This document shows positions 8,065 through 15,876 of a stretch of 33,843 nucleotides of DNA, piece after piece. The DNA is from Bacillus sp. MM2020_1 (GTDB taxonomy: Bacteria > Bacillota > Bacilli > Bacillales > Cytobacillaceae), in assembly GCA_011250595.1 (NCBI GenBank), contig JAANMP010000055.1, positions 1-33,843 of the forward strand. The letters are read 5' to 3'. Made by a program: the position numbers and the translations under genes. The notes under the pieces were generated by a model, which was given only the letters and a program-made list of their open reading frames with translations, searched no databases and was not told where the DNA came from. Each line of letters opens with the position of its first letter. Position 1 is the first letter of the stretch.

Positions 8065-8071
8065 TTCGACA
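8065..8071 (-). promoter_or_regulatory. Isolated Spo0A-box-like heptamer
   Basis: TGTCGAA on the minus strand, followed by further A residues, lies about 150 bases upstream of the abrB promoter and 60 bases before the small ORF at 8131. A seven-base match can arise by chance; the exact match and the context make it worth noting. Confidence 0.35.
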
Positions 8072-8130
8072 TATTTCAACATAATCTGATTCCAATGAAC
8101 TATATATCTTTCGAAGGGGGAGGGGGCATT

Positions 8131-8259
8131 ATGGGTGTAATAAGAAAAAATTTAAAAATAAAGGAAATACGTAAAAGTGCGCCTTCTTGCACAAAAGTTG
8201 GTTTTTCGGTATATTTTGAGGATAGAAGCGAGAAAAAAAAGGCAATAATGGATAAATAG
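8131..8259 (+). CDS. Small basic hypothetical protein upstream of metS
   Basis: A 42-codon open frame that I do not recognise. It starts at ATG with an unusually strong purine tract (GAAGGGGGAGGGGG, ending 4 bases before the ATG) and ends 34 bases before metS. The product is lysine-rich (MGVIRKNLKIKEIRK at the N-terminus), with one cysteine at position 20, no membrane segment and no known motif. It could be a real small protein, a leader peptide affecting metS, or a chance frame. No terminator separates it from metS and no T-box core (AGGGTGG) is present in this leader. Confidence 0.42.
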   Translation: MGVIRKNLKIKEIRKSAPSCTKVGFSVYFEDRSEKKKAIMDK

Positions 8260-8293
8260 AGCTTTGGACTCGCAAACTAGCGGAGGGATTTAG

Positions 8294-10261
8294 ATGGAGA
8301 AAAAATTGAAGACTTTTTACCTAACGACGCCGATTTACTATCCTAGCGGTAATTTACATATTGGGCATGCCTATACAACAGTTGCCGGCGATGCAATGGC
8401 ACGTTATAAGCGGATGCGCGGCTATGATGTTATGTATTTAACAGGTACGGATGAGCATGGGCAGAAGATTCAGCGGAAGGCGGAAGAGGCAGGGATTACT
8501 CCGCAGCAGTATGTCGATGAAATTGTTGATGGGATTCAAGAGTTGTGGAATAAACTTGATATTTCCTATGATGATTTTATTCGTACAACTCAGGAACGGC
8601 ATAAACAAGTTGTCGAAAAAATCTTTGCAAGACTTCTTAAGCAAGGAGATATTTATCTCGATCAGTATGAAGGCTGGTATTGTACACCGTGTGAATCCTT
8701 CTTTACTGACCGTCAGCTAGTGGATGGGAATTGTCCGGATTGTGGTCGTCCGGTTGAAAAAGTGAAAGAGGAATCGTACTTTTTTAAGATGAGTAAATAT
8801 GTCGACCGTTTATTGCGATACTACGAGGAAAATCCGGATTTCATCCAACCTGAATCTCGTAAAAATGAAATGATCAATAACTTTATCAAACCTGGCTTGG
8901 AGGATCTTGCTGTCTCAAGGACAACATTTGATTGGGGCGTAAAGGTGCCCGGAGATCCAAAACACGTTATCTATGTATGGATTGATGCACTGTCTAACTA
9001 TATCACAGCACTTGGTTATGGGACTGAAAATGATGCTAAATACTTAAATTATTGGCCAGCAGATGTTCATCTTGTTGGAAAGGAGATTGTCCGTTTCCAT
9101 ACGATTTATTGGCCAATCATGCTAATGGCTTTAGACCTGCCACTGCCCAAAAAAGTATTTGCCCATGGCTGGTTGTTGATGAAGGATGGAAAAATGTCCA
9201 AATCGAAAGGAAATGTCGTTGACCCGGTCACTTTAATTGATCGGTACGGACTCGATTCGCTTCGATATTATTTGTTAAGGGAAGTACCGTTTGGGGCAGA
9301 TGGTGTCTTTACCCCTGAAGGATTTGTTGAAAGAATCAACTTTGACTTAGCCAATGACTTAGGAAATCTTTTAAATCGTACCGTCGCCATGATCGAAAAA
9401 TATTTTAACGGTATGATCCCTGATTATTCCGGGTCTGTTGGTGAATTTGATGCATCGCTGTTACAGATGAATCTGGATACAGTAAATAAATATGAGGAAG
9501 CCATGGAAAAAATGGAGTTCTCTGTTGCCTTAACGTCTATTTGGCAATTAGTCAGCCGGACCAATAAGTATATTGATGAAACCAAACCTTGGGCATTAGC
9601 CAAGAATGAGGAGAATAAAGGGGAACTTGCGAGCGTAATGGTTCATCTCGCTGAATCATTACGAAGAATTGCGATTTTACTGCAGCCATTCTTAACACGT
9701 ACTCCAAATGCCATCTTTTCACAGTTAGGTATTCACGAAGAGACTCTTACAGTATGGGAAAGCCTTGCTGATTTTGGCATAATTCCAAGCGGAACGAAGG
9801 TTGAAAAGGCTGCTCCGATATTCCCTCGGCTCGATATTGCTGAAGAAGTAGAGTTTATTAAGACGAAAATGCAGGGTTCTGCACCAGTTGTTGAAGTAAA
9901 GGAAGAAGCAAAGTTAGAAGAAAAGCCGGAAGAAATCGACGAGATTGCTATCGATGATTTTATGAAAATTGATTTACGTGTAGCAGAAGTGGTTCAAGCA
10001 GAGCCAATTAAAAAGGCAGATAAATTGCTTAAGCTTCAGCTGGATTTAGGCTATGAAAAGCGTCAGGTGGTTTCGGGCATTGCTCAATATTATAAGCCAG
10101 AAGAATTAGTGGGTCGAAAGGTGATTTGTATAACCAATCTGAAACCAGTTAAACTTCGCGGTGAACTTTCACAGGGAATGATCCTGGCAGGTTCAAAAGA
10201 TGGTCAACTATCGCTGGCAACCGTCGATCAAACGTTACCGAATGGTTCCAAGGTAAAATAA
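8294..10261 (+). CDS. metS: Methionyl-tRNA synthetase
   Basis: Charges tRNA-Met for initiation and elongation. The 655 residues contain the class I HIGH motif as HIGH at 22-25, a zinc knuckle with CTPC and CPDC near 128-151, and KMSKS at 300-304. The anticodon-binding helical domain follows, and a C-terminal EMAP/Trbp111-type tRNA-binding domain occupies about 552-655 (DFMKIDLRVAEVV onwards). CGGAGGG lies 6 bases before the ATG. It stands alone, closed by a strong terminator, with a parS site four bases after the terminator stem. Confidence 0.98.
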   Translation: MEKKLKTFYLTTPIYYPSGNLHIGHAYTTVAGDAMARYKRMRGYDVMYLTGTDEHGQKIQRKAEEAGITPQQYVDEIVDGIQELWNKLDISYDDFIRTTQERHKQVVEKIFARLLKQGDIYLDQYEGWYCTPCESFFTDRQLVDGNCPDCGRPVEKVKEESYFFKMSKYVDRLLRYYEENPDFIQPESRKNEMINNFIKPGLEDLAVSRTTFDWGVKVPGDPKHVIYVWIDALSNYITALGYGTENDAKYLNYWPADVHLVGKEIVRFHTIYWPIMLMALDLPLPKKVFAHGWLLMKDGKMSKSKGNVVDPVTLIDRYGLDSLRYYLLREVPFGADGVFTPEGFVERINFDLANDLGNLLNRTVAMIEKYFNGMIPDYSGSVGEFDASLLQMNLDTVNKYEEAMEKMEFSVALTSIWQLVSRTNKYIDETKPWALAKNEENKGELASVMVHLAESLRRIAILLQPFLTRTPNAIFSQLGIHEETLTVWESLADFGIIPSGTKVEKAAPIFPRLDIAEEVEFIKTKMQGSAPVVEVKEEAKLEEKPEEIDEIAIDDFMKIDLRVAEVVQAEPIKKADKLLKLQLDLGYEKRQVVSGIAQYYKPEELVGRKVICITNLKPVKLRGELSQGMILAGSKDGQLSLATVDQTLPNGSKVK

Positions 10262-10280
10262 AGGTTAATAACTTTACAAT

Positions 10281-10305
10281 AAAAGCGCCTGCATAAGGCG
10301 CTTTT
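10281..10305 (+). terminator. Terminator of metS
   Basis: Nine-bp stem AAAAGCGCC/GGCGCTTTT with a seven-base loop TGCATAA; the T tract is part of the stem. Confidence 0.85.
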
Positions 10306-10308
10306 CAA

Positions 10309-10324
10309 TGTTACACGTGGAACA
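10309..10324. other. parS: parS site, ParB/Spo0J centromere element
   Basis: TGTTACACGTGGAACA matches the parS consensus TGTTNCACGTGAAACA at all but one fixed position and retains the CACGTG core with TGTT/AACA arms. ParB loads here as a CTP-dependent clamp and recruits condensin for origin segregation. B. subtilis has a parS site in the metS neighbourhood near 4 degrees (recollection). No other CACGTG in the window has the flanking arms. Confidence 0.9.
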
Positions 10325-10358
10325 TTTTTCGTGATATTTCTAGTTATTACTTGGTTAT

Positions 10359-10381
10359 TGTAGAATCTTGGAATTTCTACA
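10359..10381. repeat. Short inverted repeat upstream of yabD
   Basis: TGTAGAA and TTCTACA (10359-10365 and 10375-10381) are perfect 7-bp arms around nine bases, 66 bases before the yabD start. No T tract follows, so it is not a terminator. It may be an operator or chance. Confidence 0.3.
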
Positions 10382-10446
10382 GCAAATTAAAAAATGTTAG
10401 CGAAATATAAAATTCTTTTTGAAAAAAATGGTGAAGGAGCAAAACT

Positions 10447-11214
10447 ATGCTATTTGATACCCATGCACATTTAAATGATGACCAATATAACGAAGATTTA
10501 GAAGAAGTGATTACCAGGGCTCAAAGTGAAGGAGTCACGAATATGGTTGTTGTCGGATTCGATCGGAAGACGATTCAAAGGGCAATGGAATTGGCTGAAA
10601 ACTATGAGTTTATCTTTGCCTGTGTGGGCTGGCATCCGGTTGATGCCATCGATATGACCGAAGAGGATTTACGCTGGATAGAGGAATTAGCTGCCCATCC
10701 AAAAGTTGTAGCGATCGGTGAAATGGGTTTGGATTATCACTGGGACAAATCCCCAAAGGATATTCAGAAGGAAGTTTTTCGGAAGCAAATCAAGCTGGCT
10801 AAAAAGGTTAACTTGCCAATTGTGATCCATAACCGCGAAGCAACTGCTGACATAGTGGAAATATTAAAGGAAGAAGGGGCAGAAGAAGTGGGTGGAATTA
10901 TGCACTGCTTTAGCGGCAGCCCTGAAGTGGCGAAGGAATGTGTAAAGCTGAACTTTTATATTTCGCTAGGAGGACCTGTTACCTTTAAAAATGCTAAAAA
11001 ACCAAAAGAAGTAGCGGCAGAAATACCACTAGACAAACTTTTAATTGAAACCGATTGTCCCTATTTATCCCCCCATCCTTACCGTGGGAAAAGAAATGAG
11101 CCTAGTTATGTAAAATTAGTAGCTGAACAAATTGCCGAAATAAAAGGGTTGACAATGGAAGAAGTGGCAGAGGCAACGACACGAAATGCTAAAAAATTAT
11201 TCGCCATAAAATGA
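10447..11214 (+). CDS. yabD: TatD family metal-dependent deoxyribonuclease (YabD)
   Basis: A TIM-barrel amidohydrolase-like enzyme of the TatD family, thought to act as a 3'-5' exonuclease or AP endonuclease on DNA. The 255 residues match the family length. Metal ligands are visible in DTHAHLND (4-11), CVGWHP (about 59-64), GEMGLDYHWD near 93, VIHNREA near 127, MHCFSGS near 152 and ETDCPYLSPHPYRGKRNEP near 201. AAGGAG lies 7 bases before the ATG. It sits between metS and yabE as in B. subtilis. The physiological substrate is not evident. Confidence 0.93.
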   Translation: MLFDTHAHLNDDQYNEDLEEVITRAQSEGVTNMVVVGFDRKTIQRAMELAENYEFIFACVGWHPVDAIDMTEEDLRWIEELAAHPKVVAIGEMGLDYHWDKSPKDIQKEVFRKQIKLAKKVNLPIVIHNREATADIVEILKEEGAEEVGGIMHCFSGSPEVAKECVKLNFYISLGGPVTFKNAKKPKEVAAEIPLDKLLIETDCPYLSPHPYRGKRNEPSYVKLVAEQIAEIKGLTMEEVAEATTRNAKKLFAIK

Positions 11215-11323
11215 TAGGGTAATTTGTCGAAGCTGGTGGAAGCTTGTCTTTTAATTTAATGAAAACAAAAAGTTCTACATGTCTCCTTTTCTACATAGGA
11301 TAACCGTGTCGATAAGTTTCTCT

Positions 11324-11351
11324 TTGCAATTTTTTGAACTTTGTGCATAAT
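11324..11351 (+). promoter_or_regulatory. Candidate sigma-A promoter of yabE
   Basis: TTGCAA at 11324-11329, a 16-base spacer and CATAAT at 11346-11351. Transcription would start about 60 bases before the AAGGAGGCG ribosome binding site. Confidence 0.5.
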
Positions 11352-11434
11352 TAGAAATACCTTCGAACAGTATGCAAAGATTAACAGCCGACAGCATGGT
11401 TCATTAATCTCTCTAAGAAAAGGAGGCGTTTTTC

Positions 11435-12631
11435 ATCGTATTCAAACACATGAAAAACCTGTTTTCCAAGTCTTTGAGCCGGAAGACATTGACCATTGCT
11501 TTTGCTAGTTTCGTAGTTTTGCTGACAACTCTTGGAATTCTTTATTATGAAGGGTCAAAGAAAACTGTTGCCATTACTCTTAACGATCAGCAAGAGGTCG
11601 TAAAAACACATGCAGATACCATCCAGGAATTATTAGATGAAATCGATGTATCTACCCGCTCACAAGATTATTTGCAACCGAATGCGAGTACAAAGGTGAA
11701 GGACCACCTGAAAGTCATTTGGAAGCAAGCGAACATGGTTCACATTGTCAAGGACAACGAGAAAAAAACGATCTGGACGACAGCAGGAACAGTTGCTGAA
11801 CTCCTAAAAGAGCAGAACATTGTTTTGAGCAAACATGATCAAATCTCACCTAGACCGCAAGCAGCTATAAAGAGTAAGATGGAAATTGGATTAAAAAAAG
11901 CATTTCATCTTACATATGTTGATGGCGGTAAAAAGCAACAAGTTTGGTCCACTTCGGCTACGGTCGCTGACTTTTTATCACAACAGGGGATTAAGCTAAA
12001 TACATTAGACCGAGTTGAACCATCATTAACAGAAGCCATCCCAAAGGATGGTGCTGTTAACGTCATTCGAGTAGAAAAAGTCACCGATGTAGTGGAAGAA
12101 CCTATTCAATTTGCTGTAGTAACCAAAAAGGATGATCGTTTAGAAAAAGGGAAAGAAAAGACGCTTACCAATGGAAAAAGGGGTCGTGTTTCTAAACAAT
12201 ATGAAGTCCTGCTTGAAAACGGCAAAGAAGTTTCTAGAAAATTAATAAGTGAGCAGAAGATTGCAGAAAAGCAAGATAAAGTTGTGGCTGTCGGAACGAA
12301 GGATATAGCGTTACAAGTTTCCCGCGGTGCAGACGAGTCGGGAAAAGAGTTTTACGTTACTGCAACTGCTTATACAGCGTATTGCAACGGCTGTTCAGGT
12401 AGGACAGCAACGGGACTTAATCTCCGTGCCAACCCGAACATGAAGGTAATTGCCGTTGACCCAAGGGTTATCCCGCTGGGGACGAAGGTGTATGTTGAAG
12501 GTTATGGCTATGCTGTAGCCGCTGACACAGGAGGGGCAATTAAAGGATATATCATTGATTTATTTATGCCTTCTAATCAAGATTGCTATCGCTGGGGACG
12601 AAAAAAAGTTAAAATTAAAATTTTAAATTAG
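11435..12631 (+). CDS. yabE: Cell-wall G5/3D domain protein YabE (Rpf-like)
   Basis: A probable membrane-anchored cell-wall hydrolase related to resuscitation-promoting factors. A short basic N-terminus and one hydrophobic segment (about 15 residues after the ATG) form a signal anchor. Three DUF348 repeats follow, each ending in a TIQELL/TVAELL/TVADFL-type helix, then a G5 domain, and a C-terminal 3D domain (TATAYTAYC, VIPLGTKVYVEGYG, AADTGG, IIDLFMP). B. subtilis YabE is somewhat longer. The start is uncertain: the first ATG is at 11450 (393 residues), 22 bases after the strong AAGGAGGCG (11419-11427), whereas an in-frame AUC at 11435 has ideal spacing of 7 (398 residues). I give the AUC start; if it is wrong, use 11450. 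Confidence 0.88.
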   Translation: MVFKHMKNLFSKSLSRKTLTIAFASFVVLLTTLGILYYEGSKKTVAITLNDQQEVVKTHADTIQELLDEIDVSTRSQDYLQPNASTKVKDHLKVIWKQANMVHIVKDNEKKTIWTTAGTVAELLKEQNIVLSKHDQISPRPQAAIKSKMEIGLKKAFHLTYVDGGKKQQVWSTSATVADFLSQQGIKLNTLDRVEPSLTEAIPKDGAVNVIRVEKVTDVVEEPIQFAVVTKKDDRLEKGKEKTLTNGKRGRVSKQYEVLLENGKEVSRKLISEQKIAEKQDKVVAVGTKDIALQVSRGADESGKEFYVTATAYTAYCNGCSGRTATGLNLRANPNMKVIAVDPRVIPLGTKVYVEGYGYAVAADTGGAIKGYIIDLFMPSNQDCYRWGRKKVKIKILN

Positions 12632-12640
12632 TTACCATTT

Positions 12641-12674
12641 TGCAGAGGGTCCTATCCTCTGCATTTTGCTTTTT
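12641..12674 (+). terminator. Terminator of yabE
   Basis: Eight-bp stem TGCAGAGG/CCTCTGCA with loop GTCCTAT, followed by TTTTGCTTTTTT. Confidence 0.85.
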
Positions 12675-12841
12675 TCATAAATTTCTTTATACTAACATCG
12701 AATACATATCGGTAACATGCTTCATCTTTTTCTTATTTTATTGTATGAATGTGTTCAATAATATAGACGATGGACATTACAAAAATGTTTCAATTTTTTT
12801 GCAATTTATTTTTTTTTTATTACGGAGGCTAACATCATTAA

Positions 12842-13402
12842 ATGAAGATTAAAGAAATTATTGTTGTGGAAGGAAAAGACGATACGACAGCGATTAAACG
12901 GGCACTTGATGCAGATACAATTGAAACAAATGGTTCAGCTGTGAATGAGGCAACGATTGAAAAGGTAAGACGCGCTCAACAGTCCCGAGGCGTTATTATT
13001 TTTACGGATCCGGATTTTCCCGGTGAAAAAATCCGCAAGACGATCGCTGAGGCTGTTCCAGGTTGTAAACACGCATTTTTAACGAAGGAAGCGGCGATGG
13101 GCAAGGTAGGGGAAAGCCTTGGTGTGGAACATGCCAGCCCTGAAGCCATCCAAGAAGCGCTTAAGGATGCCCAAATCATGCATGAAACGTTTGCAGAGGA
13201 AATAACCCAAGAAGACCTGATCACAGCCGGTCTGATCGGCGGTGAAGGGGCTAAAGAGAGAAGAATCATGCTTGGTAAGATACTAAAAATTGGTTATACC
13301 AATGGAAAACAACTGCATAAGCGCTTAATGATGTTCCAAATTGGAAGAAAAGAATTTTCAGAAGCACTAAGGGTTGTACGTCAGGAGGAACTACATGAAT
13401 AA
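12842..13402 (+). CDS. rnmV: Ribonuclease M5
   Basis: RNase M5 performs the final maturation of 5S rRNA by cutting both sides of the precursor helix, with ribosomal protein L18 as cofactor in Bacillus. The 186 residues match B. subtilis exactly in length. The N-terminal Toprim domain shows the catalytic VEGKDD near 9-14 and FTDPDFPGEKIR near 55-66. CGGAGG lies 13 bases before the ATG, a long spacing, but an in-frame stop immediately precedes the ATG and fixes the start. It overlaps ksgA by 8 bases, linking 5S and 16S maturation in one unit; its substrate 5S gene is at the left end of this window. Confidence 0.96.
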   Translation: MKIKEIIVVEGKDDTTAIKRALDADTIETNGSAVNEATIEKVRRAQQSRGVIIFTDPDFPGEKIRKTIAEAVPGCKHAFLTKEAAMGKVGESLGVEHASPEAIQEALKDAQIMHETFAEEITQEDLITAGLIGGEGAKERRIMLGKILKIGYTNGKQLHKRLMMFQIGRKEFSEALRVVRQEELHE

Positions 13403-14273
13403 AGATATTGCTACCCCGGTAAGGACAAAAGACATTTTAAAAAAATATGGTTTTTCATTTAAAAAGAGTCTAGGTCAAAACTTTTTAATTGATACTAATA
13501 TCTTAAAAAAGATTGTCAGCTTTGCGGATTTAACACAAGAATCAGGAGCGATTGAAATTGGACCGGGTATTGGCGCACTTACAGAGCAGTTGGCCCGGAC
13601 AAGCAAAAAAGTCGTTGCTTTTGAGATTGATCAACGGTTACTGCCTATCTTAAATGATACCTTATCACCCTATCCCAATGTTAAGATAATTCATAACGAT
13701 GTGTTAGAGGCAGATGTGGCCGAAGTTATGAAAGAAGAATTTAATGATATTGACAATGTCATGGTGGTTGCGAATTTACCCTATTATGTGACAACGCCAA
13801 TCATCATGAAGCTTCTTGAAGAGCATTTGCCGATTCGCGGGATTGTTTGTATGCTTCAAAAGGAAGTGGCAGACCGAATTTCAGCTAAGCCAGGAACGAA
13901 GGACTATGGCTCACTTTCTATCGCCGTCCAATACTACACGGAAGCAGAAACCGTCATGATTGTCCCAAAAACTGTGTTTGTACCGCAACCGAATGTGGAC
14001 TCCGCGGTCATCAGGTTAACGCGAAGGGAGCAGCCGGCAGTTGCGGTCACAGATGAATCGTTCTTTTTCCAAGTTACGAGGGCGAGCTTTGCTCAACGAA
14101 GGAAAACCCTGCTTAATAACCTTACCAGCCAGCTGCCGGAAGGGAAGCAAAAGAAGGAAGACATCCTGCAAGCCTTAAGTGCGAGCGGAATTGACCCAAC
14201 TAGAAGAGGGGAGACACTTTCCTTAGAGGAATTTGGCCGCTTAAGCGAAGCATTATATCCGTTTTTCCATTAG
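13395..14273 (+). CDS. ksgA: 16S rRNA dimethyladenosine transferase KsgA (RsmA)
   Basis: Dimethylates the two adjacent adenines A1518 and A1519 (E. coli numbering) of 16S rRNA late in 30S assembly. From ATG 13395 there are 292 residues. SAM motif I is EIGPGIGALTEQL near 54-66, and the catalytic NLPYYVTTPI begins near 130. GQNFLID near 27-33 is the conserved N-terminal motif. An open frame runs upstream to 13374, but AGGAGG at 13384-13389 sets the start at 13395. It overlaps rnmV, so the pair is probably translationally coupled. Confidence 0.97.
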   Translation: MNKDIATPVRTKDILKKYGFSFKKSLGQNFLIDTNILKKIVSFADLTQESGAIEIGPGIGALTEQLARTSKKVVAFEIDQRLLPILNDTLSPYPNVKIIHNDVLEADVAEVMKEEFNDIDNVMVVANLPYYVTTPIIMKLLEEHLPIRGIVCMLQKEVADRISAKPGTKDYGSLSIAVQYYTEAETVMIVPKTVFVPQPNVDSAVIRLTRREQPAVAVTDESFFFQVTRASFAQRRKTLLNNLTSQLPEGKQKKEDILQALSASGIDPTRRGETLSLEEFGRLSEALYPFFH

Positions 14274-14291
14274 ACCTTATTATAGGGTCAC

Positions 14292-14322
14292 AGGCTGTCG
14301 AAAAACCTTCGATAGCCTTTTA
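14292..14322 (+). terminator. Terminator of ksgA
   Basis: Eleven-bp stem AGGCTGTCGAA/TTCGATAGCCT (one G-T pair), loop AAACC, followed by TTTATATT. Confidence 0.87.
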
Positions 14323-14722
14323 TATTGCTAAATAAATTGGGAAATACCCATATTTCCTTAAAAATAAAGGAAGTTTTTCCTTTTATATTATCCAAATCTT
14401 TGGATTTTGTCTTATTTAGAGCAGTTAATCGGAATATCTCCGCTTATATCTGACTCTTAAGCTACCCTATATACATTAGCCGGAAATTCTCCGCCTATGA
14501 ATTCTCATACCTACACGAAAATCAACAATGAATAATAACAGAGCCAAAAAATAAAGTGAACAGGTACTTCTTACAGCAACTTGTCAAAACATGAAAAAGA
14601 TTGCCTCCCATTTGCAAGGACCATCAATAATTTTGGTATTTAGATTCTGAGAAAATAAATACTGCCATGAAAAATTCCCTTTCTCTACATTCTGGGGCCC
14701 TTTTATAGGGTCTATTTTTTTC
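14323..14722. other. Gene-poor gap before yabG with a degenerate repeat pair
   Basis: No convincing gene lies in these 400 bases. Two related units, about 14425-14447 and 14476-14498, share the pattern TTANNCGGANNNNCTCCGC, each with the small dyad CGGA/TCCG. On the minus strand an orphan open frame ends at 14584 and runs back into yabG; its part outside yabG reads like protein but has no start signal. The right end abuts the yabG promoter. Confidence 0.6.
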
Positions 14723-14750
14723 ACATAGATGCCTGTGTTTGCATAGCCTA
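14723..14750 (+). promoter_or_regulatory. Sigma-K promoter of yabG
   Basis: ACA at 14723-14725, a 16-base spacer and CATAGCCTA at 14742-14750 match the sigma-K consensus (AC, N16-17, CATANNNTA). B. subtilis yabG is known to be sigma-K dependent. The -10 overlaps the most upstream in-frame ATG (14750), which therefore cannot be the start. Confidence 0.8.
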
Positions 14751-14803
14751 TGAGAGAAACTTTATTTAAAGGCCCTTGTGCTGGTCTTATTGGAGTGACG
14801 GCA

Positions 14804-15688
14804 GTGGATATAAAATTAATGGATATTGTCGGCAGGCGTTCGTATAACTGTGATATTCTATTTCGCATAATTGATATTCGAAAAGTAAATGACCAAAAAT
14901 TTGCAGTTCTATACGGAGAAGATTTTCGCCTTGTGGCTGACGCACCATACGAGGATTTGGTCGTCGTCGACCATCTACAAAGAGTTAAGCTGGAGAAAGA
15001 GTACCGAACGCTTGAGGAACAGTCTTTTAAGCTGTTTAAACAGGATGTTGAATTAATTAAGAATCGTCAGGAATATGAAGCGACTGGCGGATATGTAAAA
15101 CCAAGTAATTATTTTCAAATGCCGGGGAAGGTTCTTCATATGGATGGGGATCCATCCTACTTGAAGAAATGTATGACACTGTATGAAAAAGTGGGAATCC
15201 CTGTTTTAGGTATACACTGTAATGAAAAAGAAATGCCAGAAAGAATCGGGGGATTGATTGATCTGTATCGTCCCGATATTCTCGTTATAACCGGACATGA
15301 TGCGTATTCAAAGGCAAAAGGAAAAATGACGGATATTAATGCATATCGCCATTCTAAACATTTTGTCCAAACGGTTAAGGAAGCACGAAAAAGGATTCCT
15401 CACTTAGATCAGTTGGTGATCTTTGCCGGTGCTTGCCAATCGCACTTTGAATCATTAATTCATGCGGGAGCAAACTTTGCCAGCTCGCCTGAACGGATTA
15501 ACATTCATGCCCTCGACCCCGTTTATATCGTTGCCAAAATTAGCTTTACACCTTTTATGGAAAGAATTAATGTCTGGGACGTATTAAGGAATACATTAAC
15601 AGGTGAAAAGGGACTTGGAGGTATTGATACAAGGGGAGTGTTACGAACGGGAATGCCTTATCGGCCGATCCAAGAAGAGGATGAATAA
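14804..15688 (+). CDS. yabG: Sporulation-specific protease YabG
   Basis: YabG (peptidase family U57) trims spore coat proteins such as SafA and SpoIVA in the mother cell late in sporulation. From GTG 14804 there are 294 residues, close to the roughly 290 of B. subtilis. Long conserved blocks are VLVIT-like ILVITGHDAYSK, AYRHSKHFV, LDQLVIFAGACQSHFESL and NFASSPERINIHALDP. The candidate nucleophile cysteine lies in AGACQSH and the conserved histidine in TGHDAYS. GGAG at 14792-14795 is 8 bases before the GTG; the 18 residues of open frame upstream overlap the sigma-K -10 and are not translated from it. The stop lies within the terminator. Confidence 0.95.
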   Translation: MDIKLMDIVGRRSYNCDILFRIIDIRKVNDQKFAVLYGEDFRLVADAPYEDLVVVDHLQRVKLEKEYRTLEEQSFKLFKQDVELIKNRQEYEATGGYVKPSNYFQMPGKVLHMDGDPSYLKKCMTLYEKVGIPVLGIHCNEKEMPERIGGLIDLYRPDILVITGHDAYSKAKGKMTDINAYRHSKHFVQTVKEARKRIPHLDQLVIFAGACQSHFESLIHAGANFASSPERINIHALDPVYIVAKISFTPFMERINVWDVLRNTLTGEKGLGGIDTRGVLRTGMPYRPIQEEDE

Positions 15689-15720
15689 GCCTTTGCTGTC
15701 CGATAAGGCTTATTTTTTTT
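15684..15720 (+). terminator. Terminator of yabG
   Basis: Ten-bp stem AATAAGCCTT/AAGGCTTATT with an 11-base loop, followed by a T tract. Confidence 0.88.
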
Positions 15721-15805
15721 ATTTTCTTAGCCGATACATATTCCCACATATATAAGGTAACTCTAATAATGTTGAAATTTAGTAGAAAAAGAAGAATAAA
15801 AAATA

Positions 15806-15835
15806 TTGACAATCTTTTTGTTTGACTGATATAAT
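15806..15835 (+). promoter_or_regulatory. veg promoter 1
   Basis: Consensus TTGACA at 15806-15811 and TATAAT at 15830-15835 with an 18-base spacer. It is the upstream of two tandem strong sigma-A promoters. Confidence 0.85.
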
Positions 15836-15847
15836 TTATGTTTTTGT

Positions 15848-15876
15848 TTGACATAACTATGTCAGTGTGTTATACT
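15848..15876 (+). promoter_or_regulatory. veg promoter 2
   Basis: Consensus TTGACA at 15848-15853, 17-base spacer, TATACT at 15871-15876 with an extended TG at 15868-15869. Transcription would begin near 15883, a few bases before the ribosome binding site. A dyad TGACAT/ATGTCA (15849-15854 and 15859-15864) overlaps the -35, and TGTGT/ACACA arms flank the -10. Confidence 0.8.

Noticed and set aside
8020..8293. T-box riboswitch upstream of metS
   Set aside because: No AGGGTGGNACCGCG core and no terminator hairpin are present in the leader.
12640..12852. 70-residue open frame between yabE and rnmV
   Set aside because: It starts at the yabE terminator, consists mostly of Phe/Leu/Ile from AT-rich DNA and has no start signal.
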